DNA of 64,000 nt from Phymorhynchus buccinoides (GCA_017654935.2 CM065710.1:28180104-28244103); one strand, 5' to 3'. Positions 22,988-34,404 are shown, numbered from the stretch's first letter. A program made the numbers and translations. The notes: a model not told the origin generated them from the sequence alone.

Positions 22988-25230
22988 GAACAGCAAGTGG
23001 AAGCGCTCCCTACAAGACGTACGCATGATGAGACAGGCCGATATTGGTAGTGACCACAACTTTTAGATGCAAAGCTGACCCTTAAGCTGAGGAGGCCAAG
23101 GATTGGGGACAGCAGGAGTCAAAGATTCGACGTGGCCAAGCTGAAGGATCCAACAATAAAGGAGGAGTTCAACATCGCACTGAGGATCCGCTTCAGCATT
23201 CTCCAAGACGAAGTGGCACTGACCATCGACAGCTTCAACAAAGCCATGCAGCAGCGAAAGAGACCATTGGGTGCAGGAAGAGCGTCAAGTGTGAATGGAT
23301 ATCAGAAGACACATGGAAGACCATAGAGGAAAGAAGACAGATAAAGACGCAGCTTCTGGTCACCTGGTCACCCAGACTCAACGAAAGGATCTCAACCCAG
23401 TACAGCGAGAAAGACAAAGAGGTACAGACGTCAGCGAGGAGACAAACGGCGAAATGGAGAACAACTTGCTGAGGAGGCTGAAGCAGCTGCCGAACAGAAG
23501 GACATGAAAACAGTGTACATGATTACCAGGAAACTACGAGGAGGCAGAGGACAAAACCAGAACATCCCAGTAAAATCCGAGGATGGAACACCCATTACTG
23601 ATCGAGAACGCGCCAAGCTTGAAAGATGGAGAGAACACTTCAAGAAGATCCTAAACCAACCAGACCCTTCAACACTTCCTGACATCACCGAAGCAGAAGA
23701 AGAACTGGACATCAGCATGGAAGGCATCACTGTGGAAGAGGTGGAGGAAGCCATCCACAAGCTGAAAAACGGCAAAGCCCCAGGGGAGGACGGCGTTTGC
23801 CCCGAGATGCTGAAAGCAGAGGAGCAAGAAACACCTCAAATCCTCCAGCGCATTCTGCAAGATATTTGGAACAGAGAGACTATCCCAAATGACTGGAAAG
23901 CCAGCCTCATCATCAAACTGCCGAAAAAGGGAGATCTGGGAGACTGTAACAACTGGAGAGGCATCACTCTACAATCCCTTACCAGCAAAGTCTTCAGCCG
24001 CATCCTCCTCCAGAGGATCGCAGCAGCAGTGGACACCATCCTGCACCAAGAACAAGCCGCGATTTAGGAGAGGACGATCCTGCATAGACCAGATCTTTGT
24101 ACTGTGGCAGATATTGGAACAATCACATGAGTGGAACAGCCAACTGTACATCGCTTTCATTGATTTCGAGAAAGCGTTCGACAGCCTGCACCGTGTTTCC
24201 CTGTGGAGAATATTACACTATGGCATCCCCCAGAAGCTGGTTAATATCATCCAATCACTCTACGAGAACATTAAGTGCCGAGTCATCCGCAACAATGAAC
24301 TGAGAGAACCCTCCAAGGTGGACACCGGAGTAAAGCAAGGATGTATCCTGTCACCACTGCTGTCCTCCCTGGCCATTGACTGGCTGATGCGCAACGTCAC
24401 CCAAGAAAATTGACAGGGCCTTCAGTGGACACTGACTTCTGTCTGGGAAGACCTGGACTATGCAGACGACCTGGGTCTACTATCACACAGGCACCAAGAC
24501 CTCCAACAGAAGACAACCAGCTTGACTCAAACAGCTGCCACCATCGGGCTCAAGGTAAATGACAAGAAAATCTAGAGCCTGAGAAAGAATGCCCTTAAAA
24601 AACAACCTGTCGACCCTGTGAACGGCAAACCTCTGGAAGATGTGCAGGAATTCACCAACTTGGGCAGCAAAATGACAACAGACAGCGACTGCGACAAGGA
24701 GACCAACACCAGGATCAGCAAAGCGAACCAAGCCTTCGCCATGCTCAAGCGCATCTGAAAATGTAGAGCCCTCAGCATCCACACAAAGATCAGAATCTTC
24801 AAGAGCGACGTACGTCCTCAGCGTTCTCCTGTATGGATCGGAATGCTGGAAGACCACTGCCACCATCGAACGAAAATTGGAAGTGTTCCAGACCAAGTGT
24901 TTGTGAAGAATCCTAAAGATCTTCTGGCTCAACACCATCTCAAACTCTGAGCGAGACCATCCAGTCTCGGAGATGGAGGTGGTTAGGACACGTCTGCTGC
25001 GTGTCACCGGACTCGTAACCCAGAGCGGCTCTACGCTAGACACCACAAGGGAAAAGAAACAGAGGGCGGCCAAAAGAAACCTGGAGAAGAACAATTGAAA
25101 AAGAACTGAGGGGCAAAGGACTATCTCCGGCAACAGCCCCCAACGTAGCAGCAGACAGAGCCAGGTGGAAATCCCTCGCCGTCGCCTCAAGCGCCAGACG
25201 TGACGGCACAGAGAGGACGAATGAGTGAGA
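22985..25230 (+). pseudogene. RTE-like non-LTR retrotransposon (end of endonuclease, RT, C-terminus), broken
   Basis: Starts with the end of an endonuclease (WKRSLQDVRMMRQADIGSDH), then LKNGKAPGEDGVCPEMLKA, WKASLIIKLPKKGDL, NNWRGITL, IDFEKAFDSLHR, TGVKQGCILSPLL, LDYADDLGLLSH and a C-terminal region. Motif wording is that of the RTE clade. At least four frame changes and several stops. Antisense to the host gene; 3' end near 25230 in GATGAGTGAGAAATGGGG-like sequence. Confidence 0.85.
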
Positions 25231-25364
25231 AATGGGGAAGGGGGGGGGGGGAATAACAAGTACTTAAACCACAAGTACTAAACAAAGGCAGAGCAGAGGA
25301 GTTTAGTAACACTTGTACATCATAATTATAGACCATTTCAGCCAAAGAAAACACAAGAACATGT

Positions 25365-25432
25365 TGGAGAAGAAGAGGAAGAAGAAGAACAAGAAAAAGA
25401 AGAAGAAGAAGAAGAAGAAGAAGAAGAAGAAT
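25365..25432. repeat. (AAG)n microsatellite
   Basis: Purine-rich GAA run at the right of the LINE remnant, 140 bp below exon 25576-25698. Confidence 0.95.
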
Positions 25433-25575
25433 AAATACAGCTCATGTAAGCTCTTCTACAAACCGTCATTATAGCAATTTACAGTCCTCTTATAATAAAC
25501 GCACAAAGTCGAGCACACAACGTGCGAGTACGCACACACGCACACATAGACCCAAAAAAACACCAAACCACGTAC

Positions 25576-25698
25576 TGCACTTGTCTGTGTCATCCGTCGC
25601 CGCAGCGTTGCACTGGCATGTTCCTGATTGCTCCGAGCACGTGGAGCCCGCGAGACACAGCGTGGCCTGACTTCTACACTCTGCTTCTTTGGCCAGTG
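25576..25698 (-). CDS. Exon: 6-Cys EB-like module, type A, pair 2
   Basis: 41 codons, phase 1-1, acceptor CTTCACGCGCAG, donor GTACGT. Opens xLAKEAEC; spacing C-x6-C-x5-C-x6-C-x-C-x10-C, again with CQC. First member of the second A/B pair. Confidence 0.75.
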
Positions 25699-25904
25699 CT
25701 GCGCGTGAAGGGAGGTGGTGTTAACCGCCGTTTTGTCCAAATTCCGCCGTTTTGTCTATGACAAAACGGCGGGTTGTACAAAACGGCGCCCGATTTTGAA
25801 CCGCCGTTTTGTCCAAATGAAAGTTGGAGTTATCAAAACTCATTCTTGACAAGTTCTCATTTTAAAAAAAATCTTGGTTAAATAAAATGAATAACAAGCT
25901 GACC

Positions 25905-26410
25905 TGGTCACTTTGGCCTAATTTTACCGTTTGAATGCTAATTAGTGTATTAGGAGATCATATGAACAATTGTTGATGTGGTTGACCAGTGGTCAGTGTG
26001 ACTGACCAGTGGTCACTTTGGCCTATTTTCACTGTTTGAATGCTAATTAGTGTATTAGGAGATCATATGAACAATTGTTGATGTGGTTGACCAGTGGTCA
26101 GTGTGACTGACCAGTGGTCACTTTGGCCTATTTTCACTGTTTGACTGCAAATTAGTGTATTAGGAGTTCAAATGAACAATTGTTGATGTGGTTGACCAGT
26201 GGTCAGTGTCACTGACCAGTGGTCACTTTGGCCTATTTTCACTGTTTGACTGCAAATTAGTGTATTAGGAGTTCAAATGAACAATTTTTTTATGTCGTTG
26301 ACCAATGGTCAGTGTCACTGACCAGTGGTCACTTTGGCCTATTTTCACTGTTTGACTGCAAATTAGTGTATTAGGAGTTCAAATGAACAATTTTTTATGT
26401 GGTTGACCAT
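25905..26410. repeat. About 112-bp tandem repeat, 4-5 units
   Basis: TTGACCAGTGGTCAGTGTGA, CTGACCAGTGGTCACTTTGG and AATTAGTGTATTAGGAG recur. Each unit holds the short palindrome TGACCAGTGGTCA twice. Confidence 0.92.
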
Positions 26411-26655
26411 GGCAGTTGAAAGTCGGTAAGAGTAGGGGGAAATTCTGCTGCCTGGAATGGCCAAATTGATAGCTAGATTTTCCAAGTGGGCCCACACCCC
26501 CTCCTCCTCACCCTGTGCCCCCCCCCCCCCCCCCATTGTTTTTTTAATTGGGTAGGCGCTGCACTTGCGGCGACGCGCTCTCCGGGGGAGAGCAGCCCGA
26601 ATTTCACAGAGATAAGTCTCTGTGGCTAGAATATACCAAATACCAAATACTATAT
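26406..26655 (+). repeat. SINE family Z, 5'-truncated copy 2
   Basis: GGCAGTTGAAAGTCGGTAAG through GGCGACGCGCTCTCCGGGGG and CACAGAGATAAGTCTCTGTG matches 53692-53912. Confidence 0.8.
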
Positions 26656-26814
26656 AGCACAGGGAAGGCTTCCGCTTCCTACAGAAGTCCTTGACGTCAC
26701 GTCACTTCTTTTACCTGACTGACTGTTTCACTCTGTATACTAGAGAGACAGACATACTGACCAAAACAAAACGTTTAACTCTCCTACTGCCACGGGCCTT
26801 CTTCTTCTTCTTCT

Positions 26815-27915
26815 TCTTCTTCTGTTTTCCCAGGCCATATGGCCATAATGCGAAAGGTACGTAATATGTTGTCCGGTTTTCAGTTTTCCCAGGCCAAATG
26901 GCCATAATGCGAAAGGTACGTAATATGTTGTCCGGTTTTCAGTTTTCCCAGGCCAAATGGCCATAATGCGAAAGGTACGTAATATGTTGTCCGGTTTTCT
27001 GTTTCCCCAGGCCATATGGCCATAATGCGAAAGGTACGTAATAATATGTTGTCCGGTTTCTGTTTTCCCAGGCCATAATGCGAAAGGTACGTAATATGTT
27101 GTCCGGTTTTCTGTTTTCCCAGGCCATAATGCGAAAGGTACGTAATATGTTGTCCGGTTTTCTGTTTTCCCAGGCCATATGGCCATAATGCGAAAGGTAC
27201 GTAATATGTTGTCCGGTTTTCAGTTTTCCCAGGCCATATGGCCATAATGAGAAAGGTACGTAATATGTTGTCCGGTTTTCTGTTTTCCCAGGCCATATGG
27301 CCATAATGCGAAAGGTACGTAATATGTTGTCCGGTTTTCAGTTTTCCCAGGCCATATGGCCATAATGCGAAAGGTACGTAATATGTTGTCCGGTTTTCTG
27401 TTTTCCCAGGCCATATGGCCATAATGCGAAAGGTACGTAATATGTTGTCCGGTTTTCTGTTTTCCCAGGCCATATGGCCATAATGCGAAAGGTACGTAAT
27501 ATGTTGTCCGGTTTTCTGTTTTCCCAGGCCATATGGCCATAATGGAAAGGTAATAATATGTTGTCCGGTTTCTGTTTTCCCAGGCCATAATGCGAAAGGT
27601 ACGTAATATGTTGTCCGGTTTTCTGTTTTCCCAGGCCATAATGCGAAAGGTACGTAATATGTTGTCCGGTTTTCTGTTTTCCCAGGCCATATGGCCATAA
27701 TGAAAGAAAGGTACGTAATATGTTGTCCGGTTTGTCCGGTTTTCTGTTTTCCCAGGCCATAATGAGAAAGGTACGTAATATGTTGTCCGGTTTTCTGTTT
27801 TCCCAGGCCATATGGCCATAATGCGAAAGGTACGTAATATGTTGTCCGGTTTTCTGTTTTCCCAGGCCATATGGCCATAATGAGAAAGGTACGTAATATG
27901 TTGTCCGGTTTTCAG
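26815..27915. repeat. 59-bp minisatellite grown from dispersed repeat family X
   Basis: Unit CCAGGCCATATGGCCATAAT plus GCGAAAGGTACGTAATATGT plus TGTCCGGTTTTCTGTTTTC, roughly 19 copies, some lacking CATATGGC. The last unit runs into the rest of family X (27910-28190), showing its first block was amplified in situ. Confidence 0.92.
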
Positions 27916-28190
27916 TTTTCACTGGTCTCCCTGCTTGCGCACAGCCGACACATTCCAATTTCGAAAGAACTCAAAGGGGGAAAGTTATTTGGAAGATTTT
28001 TTTTTCTTTTTTGAAGGCAGGAGAACGGGGCCAAAAAGTCAGAAAGATAGCAGATGACAGAAAGCAAAGGGAAAAGGCAGAGTCAAAGAGAGAGGCAGAT
28101 TAGGGGAAGCTACAAGCACAGAATTTCCAGAAGGTGGGGGAACTATTTTCACGAAAGACCTCCTCGGGTATCCCCACGGGGAAAAAGCCA
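27910..28190 (+). repeat. Dispersed repeat family X, copy 4 (body)
   Basis: CAGCCGACACATTCCAATTTCG, AAAGGCAGAGTCAAAGAGAG, TTTCCAGAAGGTGGGGGAAC and GGTATCCCCACGGGG in family order. Confidence 0.75.
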
Positions 28191-28234
28191 CAGGGCTCAG
28201 ATGTGTGCCACGACATTGTATGTAATATAATTGG

Positions 28235-28340
28235 GTGACACGCCTCTGGCTGCGACGCGCTCTCCAGGTGGGAGCAACCCGAATTTCACAGAGTCGCCTC
28301 TGTGACTATAAAGTACCCAATACCTAATATCTAAATAATA
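28235..28340 (+). repeat. SINE family Z tail, copy 3
   Basis: GCGACGCGCTCTCCAGGTGG and CACAGAGTCGCCTCTGTG followed by a CCCAATACC-type end. Confidence 0.7.
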
Positions 28341-28496
28341 ATAATAGTATACGTCGTTGCCAGCAGCTGGGTAGCGATAAACATCTTCCACGTGTTGATA
28401 TTACACTATATTTTTTAGAGCTTACATCAGTGCGTTTCCGTTGATTTAACACATTTAGTATTAAAAAAAACACCAACACGACCACTTTTGGCTTTT

Positions 28497-29755
28497 GGCC
28501 GGCAGACAGACAGAGGTTACAAAGAACCGAAAATACCTGGTAGAGTTACGTGCATTATTGGCCGGCAGACAGACAGAGGTTACAAAGAACCGAAAATACC
28601 TGGTAGAGTTACGTGCATTATTGGCCGGCAGACAGACAGAGGTTACAAAGAACCGAAAATACCTGGTAGAGTTACGAGCATTATTGGCCGGCAGACAGAC
28701 AGAGGTTACAAAGAACCGAAAATACCTGGTAGAGTTACGTGCATTATTGGCCGGCAGACAGACAGAGGTTACAAAGAACCGAAAATACCTGGTAGAGTTA
28801 CGTGCATCATTGGCCGGCAGACAGACAGAGGTTACAAAGAACCGAAAATACCTGGTAGAGTTACGTGCATTATTGGCCGGCAGACAGACAGAGGTTACAA
28901 AGAACCGAAAATACCTGGTAGAGTTACGTGCATTATTGGCCGGCAGACAGACAGAGGTTACAAAGAACCGAAAATACCTGGTAGAGTTACGTGCATTATT
29001 GGCCGGCAGACAGACAGAGGTTACAAAGAACCGAAAATACCTGGTAGAGTTACGTGCATTATTGGCCGGCAGACAGACAGAGGTTACAAAGAACCGAAAA
29101 TACCTGGTAGAGTTACGAGCATTATTGGCCGGCAGACAGACAGAGGTTACAAAGAACCGAAAATACCTGGTAGAGTTACGTGCATTATTGGCCGGCAGAC
29201 AGACAGAGGTTACAAAGAACCGAAAATACCTGGTAGAGTTACGTGCATCATTGGCCGGCAGACAGACAGAGGTTACAAAGAACCGAAAATACCTGGTAGA
29301 GTTACGTGCATTATTGGCCGGCAGACAGACAGAGGTTACAAAGAACCGAAAATACCTGGTAGAGTTACGTGCATTATTGGCCGGCAGACAGACAAAGGTT
29401 ACAAAGAACCGAAAATACCTGGTAGAGTTACGTGCATTATTGGCCGGCAGACAGACAGAGGTTACAAAGAACCGAAAATACCTGGTAGAGTTACGTGCAT
29501 TATTGGCCGGCAGACAGACAGAGGTTACAAAGAACCGAAAATACCTGGTAGAGTTACGTGCATTATTGGCCGGCAGACAGACAGAGGTTACAAAGAACCG
29601 AAAATACCTGGTAGAGTTACGTGCATTATTGGCCGGCAGACAGACAGAGGTTACAAAGAACCGAAAATACCTGGTAGAGTTACGTGCATTATTGGCCGGC
29701 AGACAGACAGAGGTTACAAAGAACCGAAAATACCTGGTAGAGTTACGTGCATTAT
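28497..29755. repeat. 63-bp minisatellite, 20 nearly identical units
   Basis: Unit GCCGGCAGACAGACAGAGGT plus TACAAAGAACCGAAAATACC plus TGGTAGAGTTACGTGCATTATTG. Units differ by single bases (GTGCATTATT/GAGCATTATT/GTGCATCATT). Because 63 is a multiple of three and the unit lacks stops in several frames, frames over 400 codons appear on both strands. They are not genes. Confidence 0.97.
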
Positions 29756-29977
29756 CACAATCACAATATTTATTCGTCCAATAAAACGGAAATGTGTGTG
29801 TGGTGGCACGTAAAACGTTAAACAATATGTAATAAAAGACCAGAGTGTGAATATTAAAATGTCAGATTCACGCAGAACTCAAGCACACGCAGATAGCAAG
29901 CACCCCCGCTACACTCCCCCCCCCCCTCAGTCCCCCCTCATACACATAGAGACAGACAGACAGACAGGGAGAGTGGG

Positions 29978-30194
<217 letters not shown>

Positions 30195-30463
30195 CACAAA
30201 CACACATAATCATAATAATCATTCAGTAAAAATGTAAACATGCACACAAGACACGCAGACACACAGACGCACCTTATAAACACACACACACGCTCGCGCG
30301 CGCTCACACACATCTACACGCACTTAATGCATCAATTAGCACATTTCTTAAATAACGTTTCAACGCTAACGCTTAGAATTGAAGACATTAAAATGAAAGA
30401 CAGACAGACAGGCAAATAAGCAGACAGACAGACAGACAGACAGACAAAGGGGAGAAAACCGAC

Positions 30464-30544
30464 TGCATTGATTCCTATTGTCGCAGACGCTGGTTCCATT
30501 GCAGTCCTCGTCTGCTTGGCAGCCCGGGGACCCGATGGGAATAC
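30464..30544 (-). CDS. Exon: 4-Cys half-EB module 11, weak donor
   Basis: 27 codons, phase 1-1, acceptor GATGTTTGCAG, donor GTCGGT, the least consensus-like donor in the gene. Opens xIPIGSPGC (eight residues to the first cysteine); spacing C-x5-C-x5-C-x5-C, with an NGT glycosylation site. Could be spliced inefficiently or be a decaying exon. Confidence 0.68.
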
Positions 30545-30589
30545 CTGCAAACATCAAGGCACATTCACCCCGAAGTTGGAGTGTGGGTG

Positions 30590-30725
30590 CTCACGTGGCG
30601 GGGTAATCAAGAACGGTAGCGCAGCAGCGTAATGTTCTCATCCCTACTAGCTGGTGTTCAAGCACTTCGGTTGTTCGGATGATCCCTGGAGTCTTTTAGC
30701 CCAGGGTACGACAACAACCACAACA
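30590..30725. repeat. Dispersed repeat family W, copy 1
   Basis: CACGTGGCGGGGTAATCAAG, GTAATGTTCTCATCCCTA, GATGATCCCTGGAGTCTTTT. Same order at 54125-54290 and 58375-58510. Possibly a SINE 3' domain. Confidence 0.7.
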
Positions 30726-31057
30726 TCAACGTACATACTAATTATATATTGCATACGTTTTACTCTGTTGTGGACCTCATTGTCTCACTCACTATCACCA
30801 AAGATTCTAAAAGTGTAAGATGGACTACTTAAGAGTTACAGCGAACCGGGCTGATAGAGTTATCGTTAGTGGGGTAGTTATACACCATTCACAGCGGCGG
30901 CTATCCAAAAACTCAGACTGGAATTTGAACAGAGAATTCAACTGGCCTATCGACGTGTAAATGTGTCACGATTAAAAGGGACATAACCAGTGTTTCTGTC
31001 CTCACTACTCATATAGGGAAAAGAGACCGGATGCTTGTCTTCCCCTATACAGTCTTT

Positions 31058-31220
31058 GCTATCACCACACACACACACACACACGCACGCACTATCACCA
31101 ATATTGCACACTCCATTGTTCACATAATCGTGCGTGCGTGTGTGTGTGCGTGCGTGTGCGTGTGCGTGTGTATTACTATTATTTTTATTATTAAATATTA
31201 TTATTATTATTATTAACTAA
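31058..31220. repeat. (CA)n/(GT)n and (ATT)n microsatellites
   Basis: CA and TG runs with GCGTGCGTGT interruptions, then an ATT run, about 60 bp below exon 31278-31370. Confidence 0.93.
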
Positions 31221-31277
31221 TATTAACGATATAAATCAATACACACATGAATGAAAGAACTCAGTTGCTGTACTCAC

Positions 31278-31370
31278 TGCATTTCTTTCCAGAGTTCTCT
31301 GTAGTGCTGCCACACACCGTACCGGTCTGGCAAGTGGTGTCACTGGCACAGGGCTGACCAAAATCTATCT
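31278..31370 (-). CDS. Exon: 4-Cys half-EB module 10, with tandemly repeated acceptor upstream
   Basis: 31 codons, phase 1-1, acceptor GTTTGCAG, donor GTGAGT. Opens xIDFGQPC; spacing C-x5-C-x5-C-x10-C. Sixteen further copies of the acceptor plus the IDFGQP codons lie upstream (31371-31995), each in the same phase and without stops. The exact 5' edge of the mRNA exon could therefore vary; I chose the most proximal acceptor because it gives the canonical module length. Confidence 0.78.
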
Positions 31371-31995
31371 CTGCAAACACAGTAGAGGGCTGGCCAAAAT
31401 CTATCTCTGCAAACACACATGGCTGGCCAAAATCTATCTCTGCAAACACAGTAGAGGGCTGACCAAAATCTATCTCTGCAAACACAGTAGAGGGCTGGCC
31501 AAAATCTATCTCTGCAAACACAGTAGAGGGCTGACCAAAATCTATCTCTGCAAACACACATGGCTGGCCAAAATCTACCTCTGCAAACACAGTGGAGGGC
31601 TGGCCAAAATCTATCTCTGCAAACACACATGGCTGACCACAATCTATCTCTGCAAACACACATGGCTGACCAAAATCTATCTCTGCAAACACAGTAGAGG
31701 GCTGACCAAAATCTAACTCTGCAAACACACAGGGCTGGCCAAAATCTACCTCTGCAAACACACAGGGTTGGCCAAAATCTATCTCTGCAAACACACATGG
31801 CTGACCAAAATCTATCTCTGCACACACAGTAGAGGGCTGGCCAAAATCTATCTCTGCAAACACAGTGGAGAGCTGGCCAAAATCTATCTCTGCAAACACA
31901 GTGGAGAGCTGGCCAAAATCTATCTCTGCAAACACTCATATGGCTGACCACACTCTATCTCTGCAAAGACACAGGGTTGGACAAAATCTACCTCT
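31371..31995 (-). repeat. Exon-edge minisatellite 2: 33/36-bp units with in-phase splice acceptors upstream of exon 31278-31370
   Basis: Sixteen units upstream of the exon each read TTTGCAG then AG ATA GAT TTT GG(T/C) CAG CC, copying the exon's acceptor and its IDFGQP codons. Unit lengths are 33 bp (CVFAEIDFGQP) or 36 bp (STVFAEIDFGQP), both multiples of three. The array is open in the exon's frame from about 31935 into the exon. Two degenerate units follow to about 31995. Confidence 0.88.
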
Positions 31996-32126
31996 GCACG
32001 CATGTATGTGCAAAACACGTTGTATCTATGCCTGTCTGTGTAACTGCCAGACAGCAAGCAGAAGGGGATGGGAGGAGTGGGGGCAGCTGCTATTCCAGCA
32101 GGCTGGGCTGAAATTGTGTTTATAGT

Positions 32127-33325
32127 GAAGAAACCTTGCCTTGGGTACATCCTCCGGGCCAAGTTGCAGATTTTGTTATAGTGAAGAAACCTTGCCTTGG
32201 GTACATCCTCCGGGCCAAGTTGCAGATTAACATTGTGTTTATAGTGAAGAAACCTTGCCTTGGGTACATCCTCTGGGCTAAGTTGCAGATTAACATTGTG
32301 TTTATAGTGAAGAAACCTTGCCTTGGGTACATCCTCCGGGCCAAGTTGCAGATTAACATTTTGTTTATAGTGAAGAAACCTTGCCTTGGGTACATCCTCC
32401 ATGCAGATTAACATTTTGTTTATAGTGAAGAAACCTTGCCTTGGGTACATCATCTGGGCCAAGTTGCAGATTAACATTTGGTTATAGTGAAGAAACCTTG
32501 CCTTGGGTACATCCTCCATGCAGATTAACAAAGTGTTTATAGTGAAGAAACCTTGCCTTGGGTACATCCTCCATGCAGATTAACATTTTGTTTATAGTGA
32601 AGAAACCTTGCCTTGGGTACATCCTCTGGGCCAAGTTGCAGATTAACATTTGGTTATAGTGAAGAAACCTTGCCTTGGGTACATCCTCCATGCAGATTAA
32701 CAAAGTGTTTATAGTGAAGAAACCTTGCCTTGGGTACATCCTCCATGCAGATTAACATTTTGTTTATAGTGAAGAAACCTTGCCTTGGGTACATCCTCTG
32801 GGCCAAGTTGCAGATTAACATTTGGTTATAGTGAAGAAACCTTGCCTTGGGTACATCCTCCATGCAGATTAACATTTTGTTTATAGTGAAGAAACCTTGC
32901 CTTGGGTACATCCTCCATGCAGATTAACATTTTGTTTATAGTGAAGAAACCTTGCCTTGGGTACATCCTGCATGCAGATTAACATTTTGTTTATAGTGAA
33001 GAAACCTTGCCTTGGGTACATCCTGCATGCAGATTAACATTTTGTTTATAGTGAAAAAACCTTGCCTTGGGTACATCCTCCATGCAGATTAACATTTTGT
33101 TTATAGTGAAGAAACCTTGCCTTGGGTACATCCTGCATGCAGATTAACATTTTGTTTATAGTGAAGAAACCTTGCCTTGGGTACATCCTCCATGCAGATT
33201 AACATTTTGTTTATAGTGAAGAAACCTTGCCTTGGGTACATCCTCCATGCAGATTAACATTTTGTTTATAGTGAAGAAACCTTGCCTTGGGTACATCCTC
33301 TTTGCAGATTAACATTTTGTTTATA
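32127..33325. repeat. 62-67-bp minisatellite, about 20 units
   Basis: Unit TTATAGTGAAGAAACCTTGC plus CTTGGGTACATCCTCC plus ATGCAGATTAACATTTTGTT, with a longer variant carrying GGGCCAAGTTGCAG. Single dispersed relatives at 39550-39610 and 44590-44650 look like the ancestral sequence. Confidence 0.95.
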
Positions 33326-33360
33326 CACACACACACGCGCACACATATTAATGCACTCAC

Positions 33361-33456
33361 TGCACACGTTTCCAATATCGTCACAGTGTGTTCCTTCGCG
33401 ACATGGTTTCTGTTCAGCAGGGGCGTCCGGGGAACACCCCGTTCCTTCAGTGAGCT
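33361..33456 (-). CDS. Exon: 4-Cys half-EB module 9
   Basis: 32 codons, phase 1-1, acceptor TCTGTGCAG, donor GTGAGT. Opens xLTEGTGC; spacing C-x10-C-x5-C-x6-C, the longest first loop in the set. A 62-67-bp minisatellite starts about 35 bases after the donor. Confidence 0.77.
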
Positions 33457-33469
33457 CTGCACAGATCAC

Positions 33470-33560
33470 AAAGGTCTGTGTACATACACGTTAACATTTT
33501 TCACACAAAAATATATCACTATTCCCCCAAGCGCAACACAGTGAGTTGTAAGTCATATTG
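33470..33560. mobile_element. Harbinger-type MITE family, half copy
   Basis: GTCTGTGTACATACACGTTAAC and GCAACACAGTGAGTTGTAAG match the left half of the complete MITE at 55009-55162. Confidence 0.6.
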
Positions 33561-33648
33561 GTTACAATAATAAGTTACTGACCAACAACGTAATACTATC
33601 CAAATGATATGAAGAGAGATAACAACAGCAACAAGCTTGAAGCTTATA

Positions 33649-34246
33649 CACTAGCGACCAAAAGTTAAGGCCCAGAAAAACAATCATCTCCGAAAACTCA
33701 CGAACTCAATAAAACGCACCCGGCTCATAACAAAACTGAATGTATTCTTTTAACATAAGTTCATTCCAAAAAATCATTAATCAGAACGAGTTCAGTCAAC
33801 AAAATGCCCCTTTCAACAACTTCCCCCTCCTCTTGAAAAGTCACACTCAGAATCAATGCACTTTGGAACAGTCAGTACATATTACTGACATTTGTTTGCG
33901 CGGATGCCTTCCTCTCATGGTGATACATCACCACACAAAATTTGAAGCGATTCGGTTAAGCGGTTCGGGAGATATCCTTGGGACAGACAGAAAACACACA
34001 CAAAAAACCCACATTACTGACTGTTCCAAAGTGCATTGATTCTGAATGTGTGACTTTTCAAGAGGAGGGGGAAGTTGTTGAAAGGGGCATTTTGTTGACT
34101 GAACTCGTTCTGATTAATGATTTTTTTGAATGAACTTAATGTTAAAAGAATAAATTCAGTTTTGTTATGAGCTGGGTGCGTTTTATTGAGTTCGTGAGTT
34201 TTCGGAGATGATTGTCTTTCTGGGCCTTAACTTTTGGTCGCTAGTG
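33649..34246. mobile_element. Tc1/mariner-type foldback element with about 230-bp inverted arms
   Basis: CACTAGCGACCAAAAGTTAA at the left end and its reverse complement at the right, flanked by TA (33647-33648 and 34247-34248). Arms 33649-33877 and 34015-34246 pair almost throughout, leaving a loop of about 137 bp with no transposase. Long-armed non-autonomous element. Confidence 0.85.
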
Positions 34247-34404
34247 TAGTATGCCTAGTCAACTTTAGTATCTAATATGGCGGCTGGCAAACACAGACAA
34301 AAGCATATTAACATATTAAAGAAAATGAACAAAAGTCAATTTTCAATATTTAAGAGGAAAAACAGGAAAACAAAACAAAAATGTATTCGTGACCGTTGTT
34401 GTTG

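Noticed and set aside
26880..27958. 332-codon and overlapping frames with repeated AIWPGKTENRTTYYVPF
   Set aside because: Pure product of the 59-bp minisatellite, with three parallel frames giving equally long peptides.
28461..29825. Open frames of 430-454 codons on both strands
   Set aside because: They are translations of the 63-bp minisatellite; open in several frames on both strands, with no domain or codon-use signal.
31261..31935. A separate 224-codon repeat protein gene
   Set aside because: It is the exon 31278-31370 read through into its acceptor minisatellite. Whether parts are translated is a splicing question, not a separate gene.
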